Below are positions 26,328-35,598 of a DNA stretch of 64,000 bases, piece after piece. The position numbers and the translations under genes were made by a program. This stretch comes from Rhizobium sp. FKY42. GTDB taxonomy: Bacteria; Pseudomonadota; Alphaproteobacteria; Rhizobiales; Rhizobiaceae. The stretch is taken from NCBI RefSeq assembly GCF_005222835.1, contig NZ_STGA01000004.1, positions 153,941-217,940 of the forward strand, in the 5' to 3' direction. Every line of letters begins with the position of its first letter. Position 1 is the stretch's first letter. Under the pieces are notes generated by a model. The model saw only the letters and a list, made by a program, of their open reading frames with translations, did not search any database and was not told where the DNA came from.

Positions 26328-27152
26328 TTACCTCCAGAATTCGGGAATGGCTTCCTGCAGGCGAGGGCCGATGCGAAGCGGCGCAATCTTTTCCGCAAGC
26401 CCGGTGCTGTCTGAAATTTCTACGCCAACGCCACATAGCGTTGCGGGACCGCTGGCTGCCTCAAAGCGGCCCTTCGGCATCTTTGAGATAAAGCGGTTCA
26501 GCGGCTCTTCCTTTTCCATGCCGAGAGATGAATCGTAATCGCCGCACATGCCGGCATCGGACATATAGGCGGTGCCGCCGTTCAGAATCTGGTGGTCGGC
26601 CGTTGGAACATGGGTATGTGTCCCGACGACAAAACTTGCCCGACCATCGACAAAATGTCCGAAGCACTGCTTCTCGCTTGTTGCTTCCGCATGGAAATCG
26701 AAGACGATGGCATCCGCCTGTTCTTTAAGGGGGCAGGCGTCGAGAATGGCTTCTGCGCTCTTGAAGGGATCATCCAGTTCCGGATGCATGAAGACGCGGC
26801 CCATGATGTTGGCGACCAGCACGCGCGCGCCGTTGCGGGCGTAGAACAGGCCGGAGCCGCGACCGGGTGTGCCAGCCGGATAATTGGCAGGGCGCAGGAA
26901 CTGATCGTGTCGGCCGGCAAAGGAAACGGCTTCCTTCTGATCCCAGACATGGTTGCCGGTGGTCACCACATCGGCTCCGGCATTGATCGTCTCGAGATAG
27001 ATATCTTCGGTGATGCCAAAGCCGCCCGCAGCGTTCTCGCCGTTGACGATGACGAAATCGAGCTTGAGGTCCGAGATGAGGCCGGGAAGACGATCCCAGA
27101 CGGCGGTGCGTCCGGTCTTGCCTACCATGTCGCCGAGAAAGAGAAGTCGCAT
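26328..27152 (-). CDS. ymdB: YmdB-family metallophosphoesterase
   Basis: A 274-residue phosphoesterase of the YmdB (TIGR00282) family. Metal-site motifs in order are FLGDMVGKTGR, VNGENAAGGFG, TGNHVWDQKE, DFHAEATSEK and GTHTHVPTAD. Relatives cleave 2',3'-cyclic nucleotides and affect RNA turnover and biofilm choice in Bacillus. It lies 10 bases downstream of the 5-formyl-THF cyclo-ligase gene and seven bases upstream of DUF1192, so it is part of a tight operon. Confidence 0.93.
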   Translation of the reverse strand: MRLLFLGDMVGKTGRTAVWDRLPGLISDLKLDFVIVNGENAAGGFGITEDIYLETINAGADVVTTGNHVWDQKEAVSFAGRHDQFLRPANYPAGTPGRGSGLFYARNGARVLVANIMGRVFMHPELDDPFKSAEAILDACPLKEQADAIVFDFHAEATSEKQCFGHFVDGRASFVVGTHTHVPTADHQILNGGTAYMSDAGMCGDYDSSLGMEKEEPLNRFISKMPKGRFEAASGPATLCGVGVEISDSTGLAEKIAPLRIGPRLQEAIPEFWR

Positions 27153-27162
27153 GCTAATCCGT

Positions 27163-27744
27163 TCAGCTGTTCAGGCGTCTCAGGCCACTTTCTGTGAGGA
27201 TGCCGTGAAGACGCATATCGTGAGGTTCTGCGGGTACTGATGCCACTTCCTGGCAATCGAAGGCAATGCCGATCAGGCGCGGATGCAAGCCTTTCCTGTG
27301 CAAACGGTCGATTGCGCGGTCGTAATAGCCGCCGCCGTAACCAATGCGATGGCCATTCCTGTCAAAGGCTGCCAGGGGTACGAGCATCAGCGAAGGGTCC
27401 AGCTCCGCGCAGTCTGCACCCGGACCGAAGGTGCCGAACCCCATCGGCACCAAGGGGCGGTCCGCATGCAGTTCGCGAAAAACAATGGTCGTCTTGTCGA
27501 GGATAACCGGCAGGCAAAGAATGGCTCCGCGTGACTTGAGGCCTGCCATCAGCGGTCTGATATCCGCCTCGGACCGGATCGGGAAAAAGCCGGACACGAT
27601 CATGCCCGGCTCGAGTTCCAGTGTATTGAGGCCAGTCTCGGCGATTGTCAGGCTCTTCTCGATGCGTTCGTCGGCGGACAGCAGATTGCGGGCTGCCAGC
27701 CGTTCCGCTCTCAGAAGAGCCTTCGCCTCGACATTGCCCGTCAT
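27163..27744 (-). CDS. 5-formyltetrahydrofolate cyclo-ligase
   Basis: A 193-residue enzyme (YgfA/MTHFS family) that converts 5-formyl-THF and ATP to 5,10-methenyl-THF. It shows the N-terminal LRAERLAARNLLSADER, VSGFFPIRSEADIRPLM, LVPLAAFDRNGHRIGYGGGYYDR (read in two parts) and a short C-terminus. The start overlaps the CorC-like stop (ATGA). In E. coli ygfA follows 6S RNA and zapA; here the same three lie on one strand but 5 kb apart. Confidence 0.94.
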   Translation of the reverse strand: MTGNVEAKALLRAERLAARNLLSADERIEKSLTIAETGLNTLELEPGMIVSGFFPIRSEADIRPLMAGLKSRGAILCLPVILDKTTIVFRELHADRPLVPMGFGTFGPGADCAELDPSLMLVPLAAFDRNGHRIGYGGGYYDRAIDRLHRKGLHPRLIGIAFDCQEVASVPAEPHDMRLHGILTESGLRRLNS

Positions 27745-29027
27745 GCTTCGACCGCTGCCTTCTGCACCAGAAGCTTGTCGATGCGCCTGCCATCAAGATC
27801 GATGACTTCGAAGGACCAGCCGTTCCAGTTAAAGCGCTCACCGAGTTCAGGCAGGTGCTTCAACTCATCCAGAACGAAGCCGGCAACGGTCTCGTAATCC
27901 GGATCTTCCTTCATGGAGAAGCCCATCTGATGGGCGAACTCATCGACCGGCATCCAGCCAGCCACCAGGAAGGAACCGTCGTCCCGCTGGACGATTGCGG
28001 GCTCTTCGACCTCATCCTCCTGGAATACACCGGTGATGGCTTCCAGAATATCGCCGGAGGTTACAATGCCTTCGAAATGGCCATACTCGTCATAGACCAG
28101 AACCATATGGGCGCTGGACTTGCGCAGGGCCTGGATCACGTCGATTGCGCCGGTGAGATCGGAGACCACGGGTGCCTCGCGCATGCGGTTGCGAATGTCC
28201 GGGTCCTTGCCTTCGGCGATCGCCTCATAAGCATCCTTGACGAAAAGGACGCCGAGGATCTCATCGGACGAGCCGTTGCGGACGGGTAGCCGGGATTTTT
28301 GCGTGTTCCTGAGCTGCGCGCGGATTTCCGCCGGATCGTCCTCGATGTCGATGACTTCCACATCGCGGCGAGGGGTCATCAAGCCGCGGGCGGTGCGGTC
28401 TGCAAGGCGCATGACGCCTGAGATCATGGCCGATTCTTCGGTCTCGATCACGCCGGCGATCTGTGCTTCGGCGAGGACGGTCCGAATTTCCTCATCGGTC
28501 ATTCTCTCCTCGGATTCGCCCTTCTGGCCCAGTAGCGCCAGAACGCTTCGACCGGACGCGTCGAGCAGCCACACCAGGGGAAGCGCGAGCTTCGACAGAA
28601 GCACCATCATCGGTGCAACGCGTGCCGCAACCGTTTCCGGCGCTCGAAGCGCGATCTGTTTCGGCACCAGTTCGCCAACAATCAGCGAAAGATAGGTAAT
28701 GGCCACAACGACCGAGCCGACGCCCAGACCATCTGCCCAGCCTTCGGGAAGGCCCATGGACAGAAGCCAGTCCGACAAGCGCGCTCCAAGGGTTGCACCG
28801 GAGAAAGCGCCTGAAAGGACGCCGACGAGCGTGATGCCAATTTGAACGGAGGAAAGGAAACGGCCAGGGTCTTCCGCCAGCTTGATGGCCTGAGCGGCCC
28901 CTCTGTTGCCCTGTTCTGCCATGACCTTCAGGCGCACGGCACGGGAGGAAACGACAGCCAGTTCGGACATGGCCAGTACGCCGTTGAGGATGGTGAGAAG
29001 AACGACGATGGATATTTCGGTTAACAA
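27741..29027 (-). CDS. CorC/hemolysin-family CNNM-CBS membrane protein
   Basis: About 428 residues. An N-terminal DUF21/CNNM region with several membrane helices (ISIVVLLTILNGVLAMSELAV) is followed by a CBS pair (RLADRTARGLMTPRRDVEVI; VYDEYGHFEGIVTSGDILEAI in two parts). A C-terminal CorC_HlyC domain follows (AGWMPVDEFAHQMGF). Relatives transport or regulate Mg and Co ions. TTG 29027 is chosen: GAGAG precedes it and the first membrane helix follows. The open frame to 29126 adds residues without homology. It overlaps the next gene by four bases. Confidence 0.9.
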   Translation of the reverse strand: MLTEISIVVLLTILNGVLAMSELAVVSSRAVRLKVMAEQGNRGAAQAIKLAEDPGRFLSSVQIGITLVGVLSGAFSGATLGARLSDWLLSMGLPEGWADGLGVGSVVVAITYLSLIVGELVPKQIALRAPETVAARVAPMMVLLSKLALPLVWLLDASGRSVLALLGQKGESEERMTDEEIRTVLAEAQIAGVIETEESAMISGVMRLADRTARGLMTPRRDVEVIDIEDDPAEIRAQLRNTQKSRLPVRNGSSDEILGVLFVKDAYEAIAEGKDPDIRNRMREAPVVSDLTGAIDVIQALRKSSAHMVLVYDEYGHFEGIVTSGDILEAITGVFQEDEVEEPAIVQRDDGSFLVAGWMPVDEFAHQMGFSMKEDPDYETVAGFVLDELKHLPELGERFNWNGWSFEVIDLDGRRIDKLLVQKAAVEA

Positions 29028-29213
29028 GTGACTCTCATTGGTTGCGCCAGGGATCCGAGCAGCTTTGAAAAAGCACAGTGATCCCGGGCCGACTCGAACA
29101 TCCGGTCGACCCCGCCGCGCAAACACTTGGAAGCTGTTTCGGTTCCATTATGACGGCCACGGCTGACGTTAGGAGCCGGATATTATCGGTGGCGTTGCGC
29201 CTTGGCAATGCGC

Positions 29214-30254
29214 TCAGCCAGTTTGTCCGAGTTCAAGGGCAAGTTCGGCACGCGTTCCGCGTGTGACGTCCGCATAGGCGATGGAACTTCCAAGTGTTGC
29301 CGCCATGGAACGGATGATGCGGCTGCCAAGCCCTGTTCCCTTGGGGGTTGATCCTTCGATGAGACCAATGCCGTCATCTTCCACTGCCAGCAGGGCGTTT
29401 GCATCGCCTGTACGTTTCAGATGCACCCGCACCTCGCCGCCAGCGCCCATCGGGTACGCATATTTCAGGGCGTTGGTCAGAAGTTCGGTCACAATCATGC
29501 CAACGGAGACCGCACGATCCGACGTCAGTGATACGGCATCGGCATCCAGCGAAATGGAGGGGCCTTCGCTACCGAGATTGACGGAGCGGTGAACCTCCTG
29601 CACCAAAGTGGCAAGATACTTGTCCATTTCCACATGCCGTACATCGTCGGATGTATAGAGGCTGCGATGCATGCCTGCGATGGCGGTGATGCGGGCCTGC
29701 GTTTCGGTCAGCGCGTCGCGCACTGCCTCATCCTTGCTGCTCGTCACCTGAAGGCGAATAAGGGCTGCCACCAGCGCCAGACTGTTGGCAACCCGGTGGT
29801 TGACCTCTGCCAGCAGAACTTCCGCGCGTTCTTTGCCGCGGCGGATTTCCTGTTCCGCAAGCTCTTTCGCCCGATGCAGTTCCGCTGTGGCAATGGCCTG
29901 GCGCAGCGCGCTTTCCATCAGCGACCAGAATTCCTCGCCGACAGTCTTGATCACATAATCTGCGGCACCGCTCTTCAGCGCATCGACGGCAATCGTCGCC
30001 TCGCTCGATCCCGTCACGTAGATTGTCGGGATCGAGAGACCGCGTTCCTTCAGCATACGCAGAATGTCGAGACCTGTTTCCGATCGCAGATAATGATCGA
30101 GGACAATGGCATCGTAATGGCTGGTGTCCAGTGCCGCGAGGCAGGCGGCGCCGTCCATGACATGCTCCACCGTATAGCCGACGCGACCGAGCGAACGCTG
30201 GGCAAGGCGGCCGAGCGCTGCATCGTCGTCAACGTAGAGGATGGTCTGCGACAT
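29214..30254 (-). CDS. Receiver-HWE/HisKA_2 hybrid histidine kinase
   Basis: About 346 residues. A receiver domain (VDDDAALGRL near the start, phospho-acceptor Asp in AIVLDHYL, Lys in DYVIKTV) is joined to a HisKA_2-type kinase with the phospho-site LLAEVNHRVANSLALV and an ATPase domain (TELLTNALKYAYP, DDGIGL, GTGLGSRIIRSM). It has no sensor domain, so its input is phosphate from the neighbouring proteins. ATG 30254 follows GGAGACA; GTG 30263 is less likely. It is the last gene of a three-gene signalling run, 15 bases after the single-domain receiver. Confidence 0.92.
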   Translation of the reverse strand: MSQTILYVDDDAALGRLAQRSLGRVGYTVEHVMDGAACLAALDTSHYDAIVLDHYLRSETGLDILRMLKERGLSIPTIYVTGSSEATIAVDALKSGAADYVIKTVGEEFWSLMESALRQAIATAELHRAKELAEQEIRRGKERAEVLLAEVNHRVANSLALVAALIRLQVTSSKDEAVRDALTETQARITAIAGMHRSLYTSDDVRHVEMDKYLATLVQEVHRSVNLGSEGPSISLDADAVSLTSDRAVSVGMIVTELLTNALKYAYPMGAGGEVRVHLKRTGDANALLAVEDDGIGLIEGSTPKGTGLGSRIIRSMAATLGSSIAYADVTRGTRAELALELGQTG

Positions 30255-30269
30255 TGTCTCCACGCGACA

Positions 30270-30707
30270 TCAAGGGATCTGCATGACGGAAAAAAACAGG
30301 CCCAACTGCCGGATGGCATTGGCAAAACTGTCGTAATCCACGGGCTTGGTAATGTAAACATTGGCGCCGAGATCGTAGCAGCGCTGAATCTCGCGCTCGT
30401 CATCCGTCGTCGTCAGGATCACCACCGGCAGGCGCTTGGCATGCGGGTTGGACTTCACCTTCTCCAGGATATCGATGCCGGACATGTCCGGCAGGTTCAG
30501 GTCGAGAAGGATCAGGATGTACCTGTTCTGAATATTGTCGCCGGTCCGGTCTGGGCCGAGAATATAGTCGAGAGCGGCGTTCCCGTTGGTAAAGGGGATG
30601 ATCTCGTTGTTGACGCCCGCCCGGCGCACATTCTTTTCAATAAGGCGGGCATGGCCTTCGTCATCCTCGACCATGACGATTGTGACTTCGCGTCCTGCAG
30701 CTTTCAT
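30270..30707 (-). CDS. Single-domain response regulator (Rcp1-like)
   Basis: A 145-residue stand-alone receiver: MVEDDEGHARLIEKNVRRAG, phospho-acceptor in ILLDLNLPDMSG, and Lys in ITKPVDYDSF. It has the extended loop before the acceptor that is typical of receivers paired with phytochrome-like kinases. Having no output domain, it should relay phosphate. The start overlaps the kinase stop by four bases (ATGA), so the two are translationally coupled. Confidence 0.93.
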   Translation of the reverse strand: MKAAGREVTIVMVEDDEGHARLIEKNVRRAGVNNEIIPFTNGNAALDYILGPDRTGDNIQNRYILILLDLNLPDMSGIDILEKVKSNPHAKRLPVVILTTTDDEREIQRCYDLGANVYITKPVDYDSFANAIRQLGLFFSVMQIP

Positions 30708-32203
30708 ACCCCGTGACTCCTGACATACTGGGAAAGATCCATCGGCAGGCGCACAATGAAGGTTGAGCCGCCGCCAAGCGTGGAGGCGACCGTAATCTCA
30801 CCTCCTAAATTTCTAACCAATGATCTAACATGGGCGAGGCCGATGCCTTCGCCCGGATTGTCCTGCAGTCCTGAACGACGAAAGAGTTCGAAGACCCGTT
30901 CGTGATCTTCCGGCGCGATGCCTCGACCATTGTCCTGCACTTCGATGCGGAGCGCGGTGCGACCGACAGCATAGGCTTTGACGACCAGTTGCAACGAACG
31001 CTGCGGGCTTTTGTATTTCACTGCGTTATCGAAGAGATTGCCGAAGATCTGTTCGAGTGAGAACTTGTCGGTCACCAGGTTGCGCGCCGCCTGCACGGAG
31101 ATGCTGACCTCACCATCGCCATCGGTCACCTGATGGTTGATGCTGGCCGCCGTTGCTTCCAGAAGCTCCTGCAGGTTCACCGGTTCCGGCTTCAGTTCCC
31201 TGCGTCCATCGCGCGAGATTTTGAGGATGGCGTTGATGAGCCCGTCCATCTTCTTCGTGGAGGAGCGGATGAAGGAGATTGCTTCCGGCAGATCCTCCTC
31301 CACGGCGAGGCGTGCCTGCTGGATTTGATCGTCCGTCAGCTTGTCGCCATCGGCCAGAACATAGGCGCGGATCGATTTCAGCGTCTGATCCAGTTCGCTG
31401 GTGAAGCCCATGATATTGACAAGGGGCGCACGCAGATCATGGCTGACGATATAGGCATACCGCTGAATTTCCCGGTTTGCCTGCATGAGATCCTCGGTCC
31501 GTTCATTGACACGCTCTTCCAGCCCTGCATTCAGCGCTTCCACCTCGCGATGCGCGCGCGAAAGCTCTCGAACATGCTGAACGACGACCAGAATGGCGCC
31601 GCCTACAACGATCATGATGACGATACCGCCGCCCACCGTCGCCCATTGCAGTGTGCCAGCGGTGCCACTGAGTTCCTGGATCCCGGTGCTCAGTCTTACA
31701 TCCAGATCTCGGATCAGGGTGATGAGCAGGCTGCTGATACTGTCCATGATCTCGCGGCCGGTGGCTTCGCGAACGAGCGTGATCGCCTCGTCAAATCGGT
31801 CCGCCTCGGCGAGATCAAGCGTGCGTTTCATTTCAGCCAGCTTGGCATCGAGCAAGGTGTTGAACTGCTCCACCGGGAAGTGCACCGCTGTCTGGCTGTC
31901 ATAGGCTTTCTGGAAACGGGCTCGAGACGCGGCAACCCGCTCGGTTGCTGCGAGGTACGGTTCGAGAAACTCTCGATCACGGCTTAGCAGAAAGCCACGC
32001 TGCCCGGCTTCTGCCGCCCGCAGCAAAAGCATCATGTCCGCAGAGGAGCTTCTCAAGTCGCGCAAGCGCACGACGTCGGCAAAGTAGCTTTGCGTCGAGC
32101 GCGCCAGATACACGGATGATAAGACGATGGCAGCCAGGACGGCTGCGCCAACCATCAGCATCAGAAGCGACGAGCGCGCGAATTTTGTATTCGTGAATGG
32201 CAT
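30704..32203 (-). CDS. CHASE3-domain sensor histidine kinase
   Basis: A 499-residue membrane kinase. Membrane helix 1 (LLMLMVGAAVLAAIVLSSVYL) is followed by a periplasmic CHASE3 domain (with RAAEAGQRGFLLSRDREFLEP, read in two parts), helix 2 (near VGGGIVIMIVVGGAILVVV), a coiled coil, a HisKA domain with YIVSHDLRAPL, and an ATPase domain (FGNLFDNAVKYKSP, DNGRGIAPED, GEGIGLAHVRSL). CHASE3 senses an unknown small signal. It begins a three-gene phosphorelay with the receiver and the HWE hybrid. Confidence 0.93.
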   Translation of the reverse strand: MPFTNTKFARSSLLMLMVGAAVLAAIVLSSVYLARSTQSYFADVVRLRDLRSSSADMMLLLRAAEAGQRGFLLSRDREFLEPYLAATERVAASRARFQKAYDSQTAVHFPVEQFNTLLDAKLAEMKRTLDLAEADRFDEAITLVREATGREIMDSISSLLITLIRDLDVRLSTGIQELSGTAGTLQWATVGGGIVIMIVVGGAILVVVQHVRELSRAHREVEALNAGLEERVNERTEDLMQANREIQRYAYIVSHDLRAPLVNIMGFTSELDQTLKSIRAYVLADGDKLTDDQIQQARLAVEEDLPEAISFIRSSTKKMDGLINAILKISRDGRRELKPEPVNLQELLEATAASINHQVTDGDGEVSISVQAARNLVTDKFSLEQIFGNLFDNAVKYKSPQRSLQLVVKAYAVGRTALRIEVQDNGRGIAPEDHERVFELFRRSGLQDNPGEGIGLAHVRSLVRNLGGEITVASTLGGGSTFIVRLPMDLSQYVRSHGV

Positions 32204-32289
32204 ATATTAGAGAACCCTACCCCAAACGGGGTGGTTGGTCCTGGGGCGCGAAAAGTCAAGGCTTTACACGCACAAGGTTTTTCAACCTT

Positions 32290-32455
32290 CAAAGAAAGTA
32301 CGATCCACGGCGACCGATGGAGATTTACGATCCTGGGTGCCTACAAAAGTAGGTGGGCACCGTGTGTCCAGGCCCACGGGCCTGGTCAGGGACAGCTCCC
32401 TTTGGATCGAGTATGGCCCCAGGGATTGTGGTTCCTGTCGGGAAGCGCAGACCGC
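32290..32455 (-). ncRNA. ssrS: Probable 6S RNA
   Basis: This is a minus-strand sequence downstream of zapA, the position of 6S RNA in many proteobacteria. It forms a long imperfect rod: CCAC and CCCTGGG on the 5' side face CCCAGG and GTGG on the 3' side, leaving a large asymmetric internal bubble. Inside are GGGAGCTGTCCC and CCAGGCC-CGTG-GGCCTGG hairpins. A -10-like TATATT is at 32467-32462. 6S RNA mimics open promoter DNA and traps sigma-70 RNA polymerase in stationary phase. The ends are approximate, and no database comparison was possible. Confidence 0.6.
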
Positions 32456-32517
32456 ATCAACAATATAAGCGAGAAGGTGAGGGATCGCCAGAGGGGCGAA
32501 CGGAAATAGATGAGATA

Positions 32518-32898
32518 TCAGTTGGGCGGGTTCTGAGCGGGCCGCGCATTGAGCTTTGCCGTGATGCCTTCAAGGCGTCCCGCAAGTTCCGAGAGGGTAT
32601 GGATCATCGCGACCTCGCTCTTGTGCTGTGCCTCGGCGAAACCATTGCCCTCCGCTTTGAGAACGTCAAGCTCTCCCTCAAGTGATGCGATGCGGCGGTT
32701 GAGTTCGGACAGTTCATCCATCACCATGATTCCAGCCATGACGGTGAGGCGAAGGTCTCCGATCTCGCCGAACTGCCCTTTCAGGTGGCCGACATAGCGA
32801 TCGAAACGGGAGGCCAGCGTTTCAAGGTGGCCTTCCTGGCCTTCCTCGCAAGCCATGCGGTAGGCTTTGCCGTCTATGGTGATCGTTACCTGAGCCAT
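32518..32898 (-). CDS. zapA: Cell division protein ZapA
   Basis: A 126-residue ZapA that bundles FtsZ filaments at the division site. The N-terminal VTITIDGKAYRMACEEGQE and the DLRLTVMAGIMVMDEL helix start are typical, and a coiled coil follows. The C-terminus is a short Pro/Asn tail. It lies 33 bases after the DUF4164 gene on the same strand, and the probable 6S RNA follows it. High confidence. Confidence 0.95.
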   Translation of the reverse strand: MAQVTITIDGKAYRMACEEGQEGHLETLASRFDRYVGHLKGQFGEIGDLRLTVMAGIMVMDELSELNRRIASLEGELDVLKAEGNGFAEAQHKSEVAMIHTLSELAGRLEGITAKLNARPAQNPPN

Positions 32899-32931
32899 GG
32901 CTGTCGCCTGCTTTCCTGATTACCGGCCTGA

Positions 32932-33204
32932 TTACCGGTCGAGAACGGCACGGATGGTTTCCATCGCCGTCACCAGACGGCGTGACACTTCGCGGTTGAC
33001 CTCTTCCAGCCGGTTGGCGCGGAATTCCGATTGATCAAGCTCATGTGCCAGACGTGCGCGATCGGCATGAACGCGCCGCACTTCACTTTCCACGTCGGCG
33101 GCTTCCCGCTGACGCTCCATGCGCATGTCCACGGCAGTCTCAAGGCGGCTTACGGCAGCCCAGAGTTCGGCTATGGTGGCTTCCAAGGTTTTACTCACCG
33201 GCAT
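32932..33204 (-). CDS. DUF4164 coiled-coil protein
   Basis: A 90-residue, almost wholly helical, charged protein of the DUF4164 family, found next to zapA in rhizobia. Its heptad pattern (LWAAVSRLETAVDMRMERQR) suggests a coiled-coil partner of ZapA, but this is only inferred from position. A direct repeat, CCTGATTACCGG, occurs twice around its stop codon (about 32914-32938). Confidence 0.85.
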   Translation of the reverse strand: MPVSKTLEATIAELWAAVSRLETAVDMRMERQREAADVESEVRRVHADRARLAHELDQSEFRANRLEEVNREVSRRLVTAMETIRAVLDR

Positions 33205-33551
33205 CCCGCGGGGTCACAAGGCATAAGATATGGCGATTGCGAATCGTGGTCGCCATATCTCTCATAAGCATTGCACACTAGGCGTCGTGTCATTTCCGGT
33301 CAATAAAGTGAGCCATGCGTGGGCATGCCTTTGCTGTGGATCACGTCTCTCGACCAGAGCGAAGGTATCCTCATTTTAGGCCTTTCAAGTGAAGACCACA
33401 GATCCTACTTTATGACTACATCAAATGCAGCAACGAGCCCAGTTCGCGGGTGGCATTTATTGACTTGGCCGTTGCACCTGATATGGAACACCCGCGCCTC
33501 GTTTGGTCCTACTCACGGGCTTGATTGACACTGCAAACCAGCGGACTAGCC
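33205..33551. promoter_or_regulatory. Divergent promoter region of DUF4164-zapA and tkt
   Basis: No gene is seen in these 347 bases. The striking element is AGATATGGCGA (33226-33236) with its perfect complement TCGCCATATCT (33250-33260). A smaller palindrome, CGATT-GCG-AATCG (33234-33246), overlaps the left arm and spacer. It lies about 290 bases before tkt and 22 bases upstream of the DUF4164 start, so it could be an operator for either gene. Confidence 0.55.
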
Positions 33552-35531
33552 ATGACCTCTGCCGAAAAACATAACCGGATGGCGAATGCGATCCGTTTCC
33601 TCTCCATGGATGCGATCGAAAAGGCAAACTCCGGGCACCCAGGCCTGCCAATGGGTGCGGCCGATGTCGCAACCGTTCTGTTCAGCCGTTACCTGAAGTT
33701 CGATCCCAAGAACCCGCTTTGGCCGGATCGCGACCGTTTCGTGCTGTCGGCCGGTCACGGCTCGATGCTTCTCTATTCTCTCCTGTATCTGACAGGATAT
33801 GAGGATATGACGATCGAAGACATCAAGCAGTTCCGTCAGCTCGGTTCCAAGACGGCGGGCCATCCGGAATACGGCCATGCCTCGGGCATCGAGACGACCA
33901 CGGGTCCGCTCGGTCAGGGCATTGCCAATGCGGTTGGCATGGCCATTGCCGAGCGCAAGCTGGCGCAGGAATTCGGCTCCGAGCTGCAGAACCATTTCAC
34001 TTATGCGCTGGTCGGCGACGGCTGCCTCATGGAAGGCATCAGCCAGGAAGCCATCGCGCTTGCCGGTCACCTGAAGCTCAACAAGCTCGTCGTCTTCTGG
34101 GACGACAACAAGATCACCATCGACGGTGCGGTCTCCCTGTCTGACTCTACGAACCAGATCGCCCGCTTCAAGTCGGTGAACTGGAACACGATCGAGATTG
34201 ACGGCCACGATCAGGATGCGATTGCCGCAGCGATCGAGCAGGCACAGAAGTCGGATCGTCCAACCTTCATAGCCTGCAAAACCATCATCGGTTTCGGCGC
34301 GCCCAACAAGCAGGGCACGCACAAGGTGCACGGCTCGCCGCTCGGTGCCGAAGAAATCGCGGCAACCCGCAAGGCGCTCAACTGGGAAGCGGAAGCTTTC
34401 AGCGTTCCCGCCGACGTTCTGGACAACTGGCGTCTGGCCGGTCTGCGTTCCACCAAGGCACGCAAGGAATGGGAAGAGCGTCTGGCTGCTGCCGAGACCG
34501 AAAAGCGTGCCGAGTTCGTGCGCCGTTTCGCAGGCGACTTGCCGGGCGGTTTTGACAGCGCCATCGATGCCTTCAAGCAGAAGGTTGCCGCCAATAATCC
34601 TACCGTTGCCACGCGCAAGGCTTCCGAAGATGTTCTTGAAGTCATCAACGGTCTTCTGCCGGAAACGCTGGGCGGTTCTGCCGACCTGACGCCGTCCAAC
34701 AACACCAAGACCAGCCAGATGAAGGCAATCACGCCGGACGATTTCTCCGGTCGCTACATGCATTACGGCATTCGTGAGCATGCCACGGCGGCAGCGATGA
34801 ACGGGATTGCCTTGCATGGCGGCCTTATTCCGTATTCCGGCGGCTTCCTGATCTTCTCCGATTACTGCCGTCCATCGGTTCGTCTTGCTGCTCTCATGGG
34901 CATTCGCGTCGTTCATGTGTGGACGCACGATTCCATCGGCGTCGGCGAAGACGGTCCCACGCACCAGCCGGTCGAGCATGTGGCTTCGCTGCGCGCCATC
35001 CCCGGCCTGCTTCTGTTCCGTCCAGCCGATGAGACGGAAACGGCAGAATGCTGGCAGATCGCGCTCCAGAACAAGAATCGTCCCTCCGGTCTGGCGCTTA
35101 CCCGTCAGAACCTGATGCCGGTCCGCAAGGAGTATGAGGAGAAGAACCTCTGTGCTTCGGGAGCCTATGAACTGGTCTCTTCAAGTGATGCGAAGGTCAG
35201 CCTGTTTGCCTCGGGTTCTGAGGTTGAGATTGCCGTCAAGGCTGCTGAAGCTCTGGAAGCCAAGGGTGTTGCCACCCGTGTTGTTTCGGTTCCGTGCGTC
35301 GAGCTGTTCTTCGAGCAGTCTGAAGACTATCGCAAGGCGATCCTCGGCAAGTCGCCGGTCAAGATAGCCATCGAGGCAGGCGTTCGCGAGGGCTGGGATG
35401 CCTTCATCGGAAACGATGGCGCTTTCATCGGCATGAAGTCCTTCGGCGCTTCCGGTCCGGCCAAGGATCTCTACAAGCACTTCGGCATTACGGTCGAAGC
35501 TGTCGTTGCAGCCGCCGAAGCCAAGCTTTGA
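33552..35531 (+). CDS. tkt: Transketolase
   Basis: A 659-residue thiamine-diphosphate enzyme that moves two-carbon units between sugar phosphates in the pentose phosphate and Calvin-type cycles. Landmarks are [16 protein letters not shown], the ThDP-binding [13 protein letters not shown] with its distal Asn, and the pyrimidine-domain [20 protein letters not shown] with [19 protein letters not shown] (read in parts). ATG 33552 gives the usual start ([16 protein letters not shown]). It heads the tkt-gap-pgk-fba cluster and ends with its own terminator. Confidence 0.97.
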   Translation: MTSAEKHNRMANAIRFLSMDAIEKANSGHPGLPMGAADVATVLFSRYLKFDPKNPLWPDRDRFVLSAGHGSMLLYSLLYLTGYEDMTIEDIKQFRQLGSKTAGHPEYGHASGIETTTGPLGQGIANAVGMAIAERKLAQEFGSELQNHFTYALVGDGCLMEGISQEAIALAGHLKLNKLVVFWDDNKITIDGAVSLSDSTNQIARFKSVNWNTIEIDGHDQDAIAAAIEQAQKSDRPTFIACKTIIGFGAPNKQGTHKVHGSPLGAEEIAATRKALNWEAEAFSVPADVLDNWRLAGLRSTKARKEWEERLAAAETEKRAEFVRRFAGDLPGGFDSAIDAFKQKVAANNPTVATRKASEDVLEVINGLLPETLGGSADLTPSNNTKTSQMKAITPDDFSGRYMHYGIREHATAAAMNGIALHGGLIPYSGGFLIFSDYCRPSVRLAALMGIRVVHVWTHDSIGVGEDGPTHQPVEHVASLRAIPGLLLFRPADETETAECWQIALQNKNRPSGLALTRQNLMPVRKEYEEKNLCASGAYELVSSSDAKVSLFASGSEVEIAVKAAEALEAKGVATRVVSVPCVELFFEQSEDYRKAILGKSPVKIAIEAGVREGWDAFIGNDGAFIGMKSFGASGPAKDLYKHFGITVEAVVAAAEAKL

Positions 35532-35537
35532 TTATTC

Positions 35538-35561
35538 CGGGCGCCTGATGGCGCCCGTTTT
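35538..35561 (+). terminator. Terminator between tkt and gap
   Basis: CGGGCGCC (35538-35545), TGAT, GGCGCCCG (35550-35557), then TTTT. It is perfect and short, so tkt and gap are at least partly separate transcripts. Confidence 0.9.
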
Positions 35562-35598
35562 CCATCACCATAAGCCCAAGTCTAGGGAGTTAATGCAC

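Noticed and set aside
30704..32203. Phytochrome-type light sensor kinase
   Set aside because: The receiver is Rcp1-like, but the kinase has CHASE3 and membrane helices rather than PAS-GAF-PHY domains.
33546..34979. 477-codon minus-strand frame over transketolase
   Set aside because: It is antisense to a certain tkt; no motif.
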